Shown: positions 45,935 through 54,884 of the stretch, one piece after another
Layout of the letters: each line of letters starts with the position of its first letter
Position numbering within the stretch: position 1 is the first letter of the stretch
Source: Borreliella japonica
Lineage (GTDB): Bacteria > Spirochaetota > Spirochaetia > Borreliales > Borreliaceae
Assembly: GCF_900099615.1 (NCBI RefSeq)
Contig: NZ_FMTE01000002.1
Span: 120,730 to 184,729 of the forward strand
DNA: 64,000 nucleotides
Direction of reading: 5' to 3'
Position numbers and translations under genes: made by a program
The notes under the pieces: generated by a model
What the model was told of the DNA's origin: nothing
Databases searched by the model: none
What the model saw: only the letters and a program-made list of their open reading frames with translations

Positions 45935-47269
45935 TTATTTTCCCAAAAGGGATGCAATCTTATTTTGAAAATCTTTATTTTTCATTTTTTTCATAATCAA
46001 AGATGTTTGACTAAACTTTTTTATGAGCTTATTAACATCAAAAATAGTCGTTCCACTTCCTAAAGCTATTCTTTTTTTTCTTGAAGGATTGTTCAAAATA
46101 ACTGGGTTTACTCTTTCTTTTTTAGTCATGGAAAGAATAATAGCTTCTTCTCTATTAAAACTTTCTTCATTCAAATCACCCATATTCAACATTGTTTTTG
46201 AAGCACCTGGTAAAAAACTTACAAAATTAGAAAACCCTCCCATTTGTCTCATGCGTCTAAATTGGCTTAAATAGTCTTCAAAATTAAAACTAGCTTTATT
46301 AATTTTTTCTTCAAGTTTAATAATCTCTTCTTTGTCAACAATACTTTGAACCTTCTCTACAAGACTAACAACATCCCCCATGCCAAGAATTCTAGAAGCA
46401 ATTCTTTCTGGGTAAAAGAAATCAAGATCTTCAATTTTTTCTCCAACCCCAATAAATTTAATAGGAACTGCACAAATACTTTTAAACGACAGTACAGCGC
46501 CTCCTCTGGTATCTGAATCAAACTTAGAAAATATTGCACCAGTAAGCCCAACATTCTCATTAAATTCCTTAGCAATATTTGCTGCAACTTGCCCCATCAT
46601 AGAGTCTAGCACCAAAATGGTTTCTGCTGGATGCAAAATCTCCTTAATTTTTTTTATCTCTTCAACTAATGAAGATTCAACCTCAAGTCGTCCTCTAGTG
46701 TCAACTATTACAGAATCAAAAAACTCAGACTCGGCAAACCTCATAGCAGCTTTAACAATCTTAATAGGATCTTTTTCTCCTTCAAGTGAAAATACCGGAA
46801 CATCTATTTGATTGCCCAATATTTTTAACTGCTCTATAGCCGCTGCTCTAAATGTATCGGCAGCTACAAGAAGCACTTTTCTATTTTCTTTTTTAAGCCT
46901 TAAAGAAAGCTTAACACATGTTGTAGTCTTGCCAGAACCTTGAAGTCCAAGCATAAGAACATAAGATTGTTTATTAACAGGATATAAGCTAAGCTCACAA
47001 CTTTTGCCTCCCAAAAATTTAACAAGATTATCATTGACAATTTTAATAAACTGAGATTTAGGATCAATACCTCTTAAAACTTTCACTCCCTTGGATTCTT
47101 CAATTATAGAATTTAAAAAACGTCTTACAACTCTTAAGTTAACATCAGCGTCAATTAATGAATTTTTGATAATCTCAATAGCCTCTGCAATATTTTTGTC
47201 ATTTATTGTAGATTTCCCAGAAAGATAATTTACAAAATTTTTAAAATTTGACCCCAAACTTTCAAGCAT
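45935..47269 (-). CDS. ffh: Signal recognition particle protein Ffh
   Basis: SRP54 GTPase that, with SRP RNA and FtsY, delivers membrane proteins to the translocon. N domain, G domain with G1 GLQGSGKTTT (108-117), and a C-terminal M domain. Two GTPase motifs deviate from the family: G3 is DTRGR (190-194) instead of DTAGR, and G4 is SKFDS (248-252) instead of TKxDG. The rest of the G domain (RIASRILGMGDV) is normal. 444 aa. SD aaggg 9 nt before the ATG. First gene of the ffh-rpsP-khpA-rimM-trmD-rplS operon; a badR terminator lies only 28 nt upstream. Confidence 0.95.
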   Translation of the reverse strand: MLESLGSNFKNFVNYLSGKSTINDKNIAEAIEIIKNSLIDADVNLRVVRRFLNSIIEESKGVKVLRGIDPKSQFIKIVNDNLVKFLGGKSCELSLYPVNKQSYVLMLGLQGSGKTTTCVKLSLRLKKENRKVLLVAADTFRAAAIEQLKILGNQIDVPVFSLEGEKDPIKIVKAAMRFAESEFFDSVIVDTRGRLEVESSLVEEIKKIKEILHPAETILVLDSMMGQVAANIAKEFNENVGLTGAIFSKFDSDTRGGAVLSFKSICAVPIKFIGVGEKIEDLDFFYPERIASRILGMGDVVSLVEKVQSIVDKEEIIKLEEKINKASFNFEDYLSQFRRMRQMGGFSNFVSFLPGASKTMLNMGDLNEESFNREEAIILSMTKKERVNPVILNNPSRKKRIALGSGTTIFDVNKLIKKFSQTSLIMKKMKNKDFQNKIASLLGK

Positions 47270-47296
47270 TAAAAATAACCCTTATTCTCAAAAATA

Positions 47297-47315
47297 ATCT
47301 TATCAAATATAAGAT
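47297..47315 (-). terminator. Terminator of badR
   Basis: Perfect 7-bp stem ATCTTAT / ATAAGAT with loop ATTTG, then TATTTTTG on the minus strand. It lies 17 nt after the badR stop and 28 nt before the ffh ATG. Confidence 0.6.
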
Positions 47316-47331
47316 ACAAAAAAAGGCAATA

Positions 47332-48540
47332 TTAATCAATATCTCCTCCTGTCAAATAAAATTTATTAAAAATAACACTAGAAGCGGGCCCAACAACAGA
47401 AATTTCGGTATCTAATGAACTAAGCTTTAATACTACATTTTCTTTATTGCGCTTTTTAATCTCTTCTTTTAACAAATCAAAAAAAGCTTTTAATTTAAAA
47501 CTTTGACCATAGAGCACCAAATAATTAAAATCGAGCATTCTTTGAATATTAATAATAATTATTGCCAAATATTTAACCGTATCTTCCATAATTTTATTTA
47601 TAAAATCATATTTTTCATAAAGAGAAAAAATATCATATATTGTAACCTTTTTCAATCTACCTTCATACTTTTCATAAAGCTCAGGAATCTCACCATTCAT
47701 AAATTCTTTCGAGATTAATCTCTGCAAAGCAAAATTAGATATTAGCATATTAACACAACCTTTATTACCACAAGTTGGGCAATTTTTCTCTCCTTCATAA
47801 TCAATTATCATGTGGCTAACCATACCTGACTTATTATTAAAACCGGGATAAACATTGCCACCTGACCAAATAGAAAGTTCAGCAGTATCCGTATAGTCAA
47901 AAAACATAATATTATCTATATTTTTACCCATAAATTCAGCAAGAGATAAATTTTTAACATAGCTTTCAAGATAAACTGTAAGTGAAAAATATTCCTCAAG
48001 TATTCTCTTAACAGGAACATCTTTTTCAATCCACGCTCCATAACTGTCATTAACAATGCCTGATTCTTTATCTTTTATTAAACCTATAATACTAAAACCT
48101 AAGCCAATAAACTTATCTCTTGAGAAATTATGCTTCCAAATAATTTCTATCATATGATCTTTTATTTTTTCTAAAATATCATAAGCACTAACTGGGGGCT
48201 CAAAAGAATGAGTCTCGCTTATTAAAACCTCACATTTAAGATTAGCAATACCTATTTGAAAATAATTACTAGAAATAATAACTCCCATTGAATACGCATA
48301 ATCTTTATTAATATCAAGAAGTATTTCTTTTCGTCCATGTTTTTTAATATCAGATACTCTAGAGCCAACTTCGATTAAAAGATTTTCTTTTATCATTTGA
48401 TTAGTCAAAATAGTAACCGCAGCATTTGTTAAGGTTAACTTACGAGCTAAGTCTGTTCTTGAATATTGCATATTTTTCAAACTAAGAAGAATTTTTTTTC
48501 TATTTCCACCCCTAATTGAAACCATATTTTCACCTTGCAT
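47332..48540 (-). CDS. badR: ROK-family transcriptional regulator BadR
   Basis: 402 aa. N-terminal winged helix-turn-helix (about 15-75: SRTDLARKLTLTNAAVTILTNQMI), then a ROK sugar-binding fold with the zinc motif CPTCGNKGC. Active-kinase residues are missing: the catalytic ND is replaced in LESYVKNLSLAE and the phosphate loop GTG is replaced by TDTAEL, so it should be a sensor only. I recall it as BB0693, annotated XylR and shown to repress rpoS and other host-adaptation genes. SD aaaggaggtg precedes the ATG at 48540. A palindrome flanks its own promoter, suggesting autoregulation. Confidence 0.93.
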   Translation of the reverse strand: MQGENMVSIRGGNRKKILLSLKNMQYSRTDLARKLTLTNAAVTILTNQMIKENLLIEVGSRVSDIKKHGRKEILLDINKDYAYSMGVIISSNYFQIGIANLKCEVLISETHSFEPPVSAYDILEKIKDHMIEIIWKHNFSRDKFIGLGFSIIGLIKDKESGIVNDSYGAWIEKDVPVKRILEEYFSLTVYLESYVKNLSLAEFMGKNIDNIMFFDYTDTAELSIWSGGNVYPGFNNKSGMVSHMIIDYEGEKNCPTCGNKGCVNMLISNFALQRLISKEFMNGEIPELYEKYEGRLKKVTIYDIFSLYEKYDFINKIMEDTVKYLAIIIINIQRMLDFNYLVLYGQSFKLKAFFDLLKEEIKKRNKENVVLKLSSLDTEISVVGPASSVIFNKFYLTGGDID

Positions 48541-48574
48541 AATACACCTCCTTTATTTTTTAAAATAAAAAAAT

Positions 48575-48604
48575 ATTATAGAATATCATATCAAAAAAAC
48601 CCAA
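48575..48604 (-). promoter_or_regulatory. Candidate badR promoter
   Basis: TTGGGT (48604 to 48599), 18-nt spacer, perfect TATAAT (48580 to 48575). Start about 48568, leader about 28 nt carrying the SD. Confidence 0.5.
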
Positions 48605-48617
48605 TATAATATTCTAT
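48578..48617. repeat. Palindrome flanking the badR promoter
   Basis: atagaatat (48578-48586) and atattctat (48609-48617), exact complements 22 nt apart. The left arm overlaps the -10 box and the right arm sits just upstream of the -35. Two half-sites two helical turns apart fit a dimeric repressor. Confidence 0.55.
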
Positions 48618-48712
48618 CTACTCCCCAAAGACAAACATACCTTTATAAGGTTAAAAATATTTTACATCATAATAACAGATTCATAAACTATTAAAAATTT
48701 ACAGCTTAACAA

Positions 48713-48734
48713 AAAAATGAATAAAATCATTTTT
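48713..48734 (-). terminator. Terminator of fusA2
   Basis: Minus strand AAAAATGA-TTTTAT-TCATTTTT followed by TTGTT, giving a run of seven T. It lies 81 nt after the fusA2 stop in the 274-bp gap before badR; the remainder of that gap is AT-rich with no gene. Confidence 0.65.
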
Positions 48735-48814
48735 ATAAAAACTCATTAATAAAAATTAATTAGATTTATAAAATAATAAACACAAGAAAAGCTATTTGCC
48801 CAAAAACTAAAACT

Positions 48815-50824
48815 TTAACTTAGTTTTTCCTTAAAATAAGAAAATTCCATAGTAAAACTGCCTCTCCCTTTAGTAGAACTTCTTAAAATAGAAGCATACC
48901 CAAAAAGCTTCTCGAAAGCCGCCTCTGATTTTATCAAATCATACTCTCCAACATTGCTAACGGAATGAATAATACCCTCTATAATACTTAATGAAGAAAT
49001 AATTTCTCCTGTATGCTCAATAGGTGTTCTAATTTCCAATAACATTATTGGTTCAAGTCTAATAGGGCATGTTTTTTGAAAAATATTATGAAAAGCAAAT
49101 CCTGAAATTGATTCAAAAACACTCTCACTAATCTTACTAGTCTCACAGACAATAGAAAAAATGATAACATTAATATCAATAATAGGATATCCAAAAATTC
49201 CACTTACAAATGCGGCTGTAATTCCCCTCAATATTGCAGATTTAATTGCAGAATCAATACCACATTCGAAATCAATTTTATTTCCTTCGCCCCGCGACAA
49301 AGGTTTAATGATCATTCCAATTTTAAAATCAATATTTTTGCCAGCAAAGATATTATTAAACCTAAAAATTTCTTTTACAATTTTACCCGCACTCTCTCTG
49401 TAGCTTACTTGAGGTTTTCCTGTATGAACATTAAGATTAAATTCATCTTTAACTCTAGTCAAAATAATCTCAAGATGCAATTCGCCCATCCCAGATATAA
49501 TCAATTGCCCTGTTTCTTTGCTCTCAGAATAACTAAAAGTAGGATCTTCTTTAGATATTATTTCAAAAATTTGCTTTAGCCTAACCTCATCTGATGATCT
49601 TTCAGGCTCAACAGACATTAAAACAACTGGCTCTGGAAACATAACAGATTCAAGCAAAATATTATTGTCTTTCTCAATAAGAGTATCCCCTGTAACGGAA
49701 AACTTTAATCCTAAAACAGCACCAATGTCACCTGTTTTCACGAAATCTATTTGTTCATTTTTATTTGAAAAAACTCTAAAAATTTTTGTAAACTTTTCAC
49801 GCTTACCATTTGAAGCATTGACAATTTTTTTATTAGCATTAATCTCACCAGAATAAACCCTAACAAAATAAAGATGAGAAGCAATTACACTTGAATACTG
49901 AACTTTAAAAACAAGAGCTGACAATTTTTTATTTTCATTAGGATCAACTAAAATTTTTTTATTTGTATCTAAAGAGAAAGCACCAAAATTTTTTTCAAAA
50001 GGACTTGGTAAATAATCTACAATCGAATCAATTAAAGACTCTATTCCAATATTTTTTAAACTAGTTCCCATTAAAACAGGAATAATAAATCTAGAAATAG
50101 TGCCTCTTCTAATCTCGCTCTTAATAATATCTAAACCAATCTCTTTGTCTTCAAGAAATAATTGAGTAATTTCTTCACTAAATTGGCTAAGAATGTCTAT
50201 TAATTTTTTCTTAAAAAGAACTACTTTTCCAATAAATTCTTCTCTAACTTGGCTATAAGTTAATTTTGGAACTCCCTTTTCCATTACAAAATGAAGTTCT
50301 TTATTTAAAAGAATATCAACTACTCCTTCAAAATTGCTTTCATTTCCAATTGGAATTTGCAAAACTAAAGGAATAGTTTTAAACTTATTTTCAATATCTC
50401 CTACAACTTTAAAAAAATCAGCACCTATTCTATCCATCTTATTAACATAAGCAAGTCGTGGAATTTCATATTTTTCTGCTTGTTTCCAAACAGTTTCTGT
50501 TTGAGCTTGAATTCCATCAACAGCGCTAAAAATAACAACGCCCCCATCAAGAACTCGAAGAGATCTTTCAACTTCTGCAGTAAAATCAACATGCCCTGGA
50601 GTGTCAATAATGTTTATTTGGCAACCCTTCCAATGGCAAGTAATAGCAGCCGAACTAATAGTAATTCCTCTTTCTTGCTCTTGAGGCATCCAATCAGTAA
50701 CGGTGTTTCCAGAATCAACATCTCCCATTTTATGACTTTTGCCAGTATAATAAATAATTCTTTCCGTGGTAGTAGTTTTGCCAGCATCAATATGAGCCAT
50801 AATTCCAATATTTCTAATACCCAT
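48815..50824 (-). CDS. fusA2: Elongation factor G 2 (ribosome recycling type)
   Basis: 669-aa translational GTPase. G1 [15 protein letters not shown]2/switch [10 protein letters not shown]3 DTPGHVDF, G4 NKMD; then domains II-V. Shorter and more divergent in domains IV-V than canonical EF-G (about 690-700 aa). B. burgdorferi has two EF-Gs; I recall that this one (BB0691) was shown to work with RRF in ribosome recycling, while the other carries out translocation. Monocistronic by appearance, with its own terminator. Confidence 0.93.
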   Translation of the reverse strand: MGIRNIGIMAHIDAGKTTTTERIIYYTGKSHKMGDVDSGNTVTDWMPQEQERGITISSAAITCHWKGCQINIIDTPGHVDFTAEVERSLRVLDGGVVIFSAVDGIQAQTETVWKQAEKYEIPRLAYVNKMDRIGADFFKVVGDIENKFKTIPLVLQIPIGNESNFEGVVDILLNKELHFVMEKGVPKLTYSQVREEFIGKVVLFKKKLIDILSQFSEEITQLFLEDKEIGLDIIKSEIRRGTISRFIIPVLMGTSLKNIGIESLIDSIVDYLPSPFEKNFGAFSLDTNKKILVDPNENKKLSALVFKVQYSSVIASHLYFVRVYSGEINANKKIVNASNGKREKFTKIFRVFSNKNEQIDFVKTGDIGAVLGLKFSVTGDTLIEKDNNILLESVMFPEPVVLMSVEPERSSDEVRLKQIFEIISKEDPTFSYSESKETGQLIISGMGELHLEIILTRVKDEFNLNVHTGKPQVSYRESAGKIVKEIFRFNNIFAGKNIDFKIGMIIKPLSRGEGNKIDFECGIDSAIKSAILRGITAAFVSGIFGYPIIDINVIIFSIVCETSKISESVFESISGFAFHNIFQKTCPIRLEPIMLLEIRTPIEHTGEIISSLSIIEGIIHSVSNVGEYDLIKSEAAFEKLFGYASILRSSTKGRGSFTMEFSYFKEKLS

Positions 50825-50902
50825 AAAATCCCCAACAACAACTTAAAGCCTTAATACAGATAAAATAATCATTATCGCAAGTCAACCCTTTTAATAAAAT
50901 TG

Positions 50903-51433
50903 TTATTTTATATTGCGCTCGCAACATTTGTGCTTATCGTGACAAAAACAATTACAATTTTCAAGCAATGCCTTATGCATCCATAAATATTTCTCAAGAT
51001 CACTCATGATGTCATCTATAATATTAGCAGTACCATAATCACAAGCAGCATCAATTAATCTTCTCATTTCAAAAATATTTTTCAAAATCTCAGAAAGACT
51101 ACAAACAATGCTTTGCATTGAAAGTAAAAAATTAGAAGTTGATTCAATATCAAGTTCCTTAATAAAGGATTTTTTCATAAACTCAGAATATCTAAATTCA
51201 GAATCATATCCAAGCATTCTTGAACGTTCTGCAACAATATCAATAATCTTTTCAACATATTCATAAAGATCTTGGGTTTTTTTGTGAATAACAAAGAAAT
51301 TAGTATCTTTTATATTCCAATGAATACCTCTTAAATTAGAATAAAAAATATGCAAACTTGCCAACAGTTCTTGTAATTTTAACTGTATTGCTTCTAAATC
51401 ATCCTTTTTTATATAAATTAAATACTTTTCCAT
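50903..51433 (-). CDS. dps: Dps-family miniferritin NapA/BicA
   Basis: Dodecameric ferritin-like protein for metal storage and stress protection. Dps features: [21 protein letters not shown] (ferroxidase His and acidic residues), [11 protein letters not shown]. The C-terminus carries a short cysteine-rich tail [12 protein letters not shown], as known for Borrelia BicA/NapA (BB0690), thought to bind copper or manganese. An upstream ATG (51466) is open, but the ATG at 51433 has SD agggag at 6 nt and gives 176 aa. Divergent from the CAP lipoprotein gene. Confidence 0.95.
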   Translation of the reverse strand: MEKYLIYIKKDDLEAIQLKLQELLASLHIFYSNLRGIHWNIKDTNFFVIHKKTQDLYEYVEKIIDIVAERSRMLGYDSEFRYSEFMKKSFIKELDIESTSNFLLSMQSIVCSLSEILKNIFEMRRLIDAACDYGTANIIDDIMSDLEKYLWMHKALLENCNCFCHDKHKCCERNIK

Positions 51434-51523
51434 AACTATCTCCCTAATACAATTATTATAATGCATAATGAGATATAATTATGATTTTAATATTATAATA
51501 AATAAAAAGAAAAAGGATCTTTG

Positions 51524-51991
51524 ATGAAAAAATTGATTTTGATTTTTGCACTATTTTTGTCTCAAGCATGCAATTTAAATACAATACATCCATTAGATAC
51601 AAAAGAAGATATGAAAATCCTATATTCAGAAATTGCTGAATTGAGAAAAAATTTAAATCTAAACCATCTAGAAATAGATGATACTCTTGAAAAAGTTGCA
51701 AAAGAATATGCTATCAAACTAGGCGAAAATAAAACACTAACTCATACCCTTTTTGGCACAACCCCAATGCGAAGAATACACAAATATGATAACACCTTTA
51801 ATTTAACAAGAGAGATACTAGCATCAGGAGTCGAACTTGACAGCGTAGTTAATGCATGGCTTAATAGCCCGAGCCACAAAGAAGCTCTTGTTAATACAGA
51901 TACAAATAAAATAGGTGGCTATAGATTGAAAACAGCTAACAATGTTAATATATTTGTGGTTCTTTTTGGAAAAAGAAAAGAGAAGAATTGA
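51524..51991 (+). CDS. CAP/SCP-domain lipoprotein
   Basis: 155 aa. Signal peptide with lipobox LSQAC (Cys16), so it is a lipoprotein. The CAP domain shows ILYSEIAELRKNLNLNHL, the HTL motif and a C-terminal VNAWLNSPSHKEALVNT, the CAP signature. I recall BB0689, whose CAP structure was solved; the role is unknown. ATG at 51524 with SD aaagga. The TGA stop lies inside the -35 box of the tRNA-Val promoter. Confidence 0.92.
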   Translation: MKKLILIFALFLSQACNLNTIHPLDTKEDMKILYSEIAELRKNLNLNHLEIDDTLEKVAKEYAIKLGENKTLTHTLFGTTPMRRIHKYDNTFNLTREILASGVELDSVVNAWLNSPSHKEALVNTDTNKIGGYRLKTANNVNIFVVLFGKRKEKN

Positions 51992-52017
51992 CACTATTAA
52001 AACTTATACTGTATACT
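51988..52017 (+). promoter_or_regulatory. Promoter of tRNA-Val
   Basis: Perfect TTGACA (51988-51993), 18-nt spacer, TATACT (52012-52017); start about 9 nt before the tRNA. The best -35 match I found in the window. Confidence 0.75.
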
Positions 52018-52032
52018 ATCTATTAGCAAAAA

Positions 52033-52106
52033 GGGCTCATAGCTCAGTTGGTCAGAGCGCCTGCCTTACAAGCAGGATGTCGGGAGTTCGAATCTCTCTG
52101 GGCCCA
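52033..52106 (+). tRNA. tRNA-Val (TAC)
   Basis: Acceptor GGGCTCA/TGGGCCC (one G-U), anticodon arm CCTGC-CTTACAA-GCAGG with anticodon TAC, T arm GGGAG-TTCGAAT-CTCTC, discriminator A. CCA not encoded. Own promoter; faces the mevalonate cluster. Confidence 0.97.
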
Positions 52107-52114
52107 AAAATAAC

Positions 52115-53008
52115 CTAAACTTCAATTACTTTTAATTCTAAGACCAAGTTTATTTTAGAATTTTCAAGTATATTGTTTAATTTTTTTTGAACTGCATTGG
52201 CTTTTTCTAGATTTTCAAAAAGAAAAATAAACGCTCCTCCTTTACCAGAACCACTCAACTTACCAGAAAGAGCACCTAGCTCAAGTCCCCTATTTATCAA
52301 CCAATTAAGAGTATCATTAGACAACCCTAAGCGCTTTAAACATCGGTGTGCAATATTCATTTCGCTAGCTAAAGAATATACATCCTTATTCAGAAAAGAA
52401 ACAAAAGCATTGTTTACAGCAAGACCAAGTTTTTCAATAAAAACAAATAAATCGGAATTAGATAATAACTGTTTTTTTAAATCAACAACAATTTCTTTAG
52501 TCGTAAAATCTCTTTTTATCGCTCCTATTAAAAAATAAAAACCAGAATCTTTTAATTTTATTGAATTTAAAACATCTTCTTTTTTCTCCAAATAAAAAGT
52601 TCCACCAAGATCAATCAGTCCAATATCCATTCCAGAAGATTTTCCATGAAAAATGTTTTCAATTTGATTTGCTAACAAAATTTTATTACAATCCCTGTAT
52701 TCAAAATGACTTGTAATATATTCTGCAAAACACAAACTAAGACTAGCAGAAGAACCAAGGCCAACTCCAATAGGAATTTCAGAAAAAATGGTAAACTCAA
52801 TCGGATTAACTTTGCTGTAATTTGAAACAATAAAGCTTATTAAGCCATTTAATCTTGTACTGGGCTCTCCTAAATATTTCCAATTTTTAGACACTCTGTA
52901 AACCAGATCCATATAAATCGGAACCGTGGCTCCAATAACTGGAAATCCGTAAACAGCGCTATGTTCGCCTAAGAATAATATTTTAGCAGGTTTCCTTATT
53001 CTTAGCAT
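52115..53008 (-). CDS. mvk: Mevalonate kinase
   Basis: GHMP kinase that phosphorylates mevalonate. KILFLGEHSAVYG near the N-terminus, ATP loop PIGVGLGSSASLSL, and the C-terminal GAGG-type SGSGKGGAFIFL. 297 aa, normal. Its start overlaps the pmk stop by 7 nt. Last gene of the six-gene mevalonate operon. Confidence 0.94.
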   Translation of the reverse strand: MLRIRKPAKILFLGEHSAVYGFPVIGATVPIYMDLVYRVSKNWKYLGEPSTRLNGLISFIVSNYSKVNPIEFTIFSEIPIGVGLGSSASLSLCFAEYITSHFEYRDCNKILLANQIENIFHGKSSGMDIGLIDLGGTFYLEKKEDVLNSIKLKDSGFYFLIGAIKRDFTTKEIVVDLKKQLLSNSDLFVFIEKLGLAVNNAFVSFLNKDVYSLASEMNIAHRCLKRLGLSNDTLNWLINRGLELGALSGKLSGSGKGGAFIFLFENLEKANAVQKKLNNILENSKINLVLELKVIEV

Positions 53009-53955
53009 TTATCGCTTTCGAACTTAATACTTTCACGCTCTAAAACAATCGGAATAATTTTTGACAAATCAAAAGCTTTAATATTAGGCCTGTAAACTAA
53101 AAAAGTTTCATTTCCAGCCCCCAAAGCTTTAATCAAATCACATTGATATCGAAGGTGTTCAAAACTTGGAGGCAAAGTTGCTGAAACCCCTATTGCCTCT
53201 CCAATTGCCAATCCTAATTCTTTAGCTCTTCTTAAACTAGAAATTAATGCGGACTTAGAACTACCAACACTTGAAACAAGTTTTTTCATCTCCAAATTAC
53301 ATTTCAATATAAAATCTAAAATAGAATCTCTATGTTTATTGTACTCATAAATAGAATCGGTAGTTTTAACTGCTTGCAAACCCTGCATCAAATAAAAATC
53401 ATCAAACTCTACAACACCTAGCTGCCTGCATTTAGGAGTAAAACCACCTTCAAACTCAATAGCACCTCCAAAAATACTAGTGGCAATATCATATCCACTA
53501 CCTATTCCTCCTTGAGAGTGTCTATAAGCTTCCAAACAATATTTAAAAATTTCACCTTTATCAACAACATTAGTAACATTATAAATTAAAAAAAGTCCAC
53601 AAACTATGCCAATAGCAACAACAGCGCTTGAGCCAAATCCCTTTTTAGTTCCGTCATTAAAGAAAAAATTGCTTGTATCAATATACACATCATATGCGAT
53701 GCTCTCTAGATTAAAAAAATAATTTTGATTCAAATACTCAAACATTTTAAAAACAAAATCATTTCTACTTTCTATTAAAGAAAAATCGTCTATCTTTTTC
53801 TTTTTGCTAAAGAAACGCCAAGAATCACTCTTTTTAAAAGAAAAAAATGCTCTCTTGTCGATAGCAATTGCCAATCCCAATCCCTTTTCCTCTAAAATAG
53901 TATATTCCCCCATTAAAAGCAAATTCCCAGGCACAGAAAAACTAATTAAATCCAT
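53002..53955 (-). CDS. pmk: Phosphomevalonate kinase
   Basis: GHMP kinase converting mevalonate-5-P to the diphosphate. N-terminal SVPGNLLLMGEYTILE, ATP loop KKGFGSSAVVAIGI, C-terminal KALGAGNETFLVY. 317 aa. Assignment as pmk rather than mvk rests on the extra N-terminal features and gene order (mvaD-pmk-mvk). Overlaps mvaD by 10 nt. Confidence 0.9.
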   Translation of the reverse strand: MDLISFSVPGNLLLMGEYTILEEKGLGLAIAIDKRAFFSFKKSDSWRFFSKKKKIDDFSLIESRNDFVFKMFEYLNQNYFFNLESIAYDVYIDTSNFFFNDGTKKGFGSSAVVAIGIVCGLFLIYNVTNVVDKGEIFKYCLEAYRHSQGGIGSGYDIATSIFGGAIEFEGGFTPKCRQLGVVEFDDFYLMQGLQAVKTTDSIYEYNKHRDSILDFILKCNLEMKKLVSSVGSSKSALISSLRRAKELGLAIGEAIGVSATLPPSFEHLRYQCDLIKALGAGNETFLVYRPNIKAFDLSKIIPIVLERESIKFESDKC

Positions 53956-54884
53956 TCTAAATCACACCCAACCTTTGAAACAATAAAATTAATGCTAGTA
54001 AAATTTTGCTTAAGTCCTTTTAAAATAGTATTTAAATTTTTTTCCAAACAAATAAGCTTCACTTGGGGGCCTGCATCCATTGTCTCAAATACAAAAATTC
54101 CTTCATTTCTCAAATTAGCAGCATATTTAATTAAATCTATTGTACTACTTTTAAAATAAAAAATAGAAGATGCAAACATTAAAGCAAACATATTTTGATA
54201 ACTTTTTACAATATTTGCTCCAAAATGTACAAAGTCTTTTTTTAAAAAAAAATATAAAGCATCTTTAAAAATCTTTTTACTAGAGGCAATCCAAGCATCA
54301 TAATAAAATTCATGGTGTTTACAAATATTCATTGCAGCTCTTGAAGACAACTCTTTTTCATTAGTATCAATTATGGCAAATATTATGCGCAAATCATTAA
54401 AATAAGATTGATCTCTTAATTGAAAAGATTCTTTTGAACCTTCTTTTAAAATAGTAAATCCCCCATAAATAGCCCTTGATGCAGAAGCTGATCCTACTCT
54501 TGCAAGATTAGATGCACTATTAAAAGAATATTTATTAAAATATTTCAAAATACAAGCAGCAATTGAAGCAAAACCTGAACTCGAACTTGCAAGGCCTGCT
54601 GCTGTTGGAAAATTGTTTTCACTTTTAATTCTAAATCTAACATTTGGTTCATTAAGAATTTTTCTTGCATAATCAAAAAACACCTTTTCTCTATTTTGCA
54701 ATATAATTGGCCTTGAATTTAAAATTATTTCATCTCGATCTGAAAGCTCAAGCTCACTTATTGAATAAAACTTATCAACACTAACAGCAAGACTAGAGGT
54801 TGCTGGAATATTTAAACAAACATCCTTCTTGCCCCAATATTTAATTAAAGCCAAGCTTGCATTAACTTTGCACTTTACCTTCAT
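53946..54884 (-). CDS. mvaD: Diphosphomevalonate decarboxylase
   Basis: Forms isopentenyl diphosphate. ALIKYWGKKD and NIPATSSLAVSVD near the N-terminus, FPTAAGLASSSSGFA (ATP loop), ASRAIYGGFTI, and the MDAGPQVKLI motif with catalytic Asp. 312 aa, normal. Overlaps the HMG-CoA reductase gene by 23 nt. Confidence 0.95.
   Translation of the reverse strand: MKVKCKVNASLALIKYWGKKDVCLNIPATSSLAVSVDKFYSISELELSDRDEIILNSRPIILQNREKVFFDYARKILNEPNVRFRIKSENNFPTAAGLASSSSGFASIAACILKYFNKYSFNSASNLARVGSASASRAIYGGFTILKEGSKESFQLRDQSYFNDLRIIFAIIDTNEKELSSRAAMNICKHHEFYYDAWIASSKKIFKDALYFFLKKDFVHFGANIVKSYQNMFALMFASSIFYFKSSTIDLIKYAANLRNEGIFVFETMDAGPQVKLICLEKNLNTILKGLKQNFTSINFIVSKVGCDLEWI

Noticed and set aside
48541-48814. 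A gene in the gap between badR and fusA2
   Set aside because: Only AT-rich sequence, a terminator and promoter elements; no frame with SD and plausible product.
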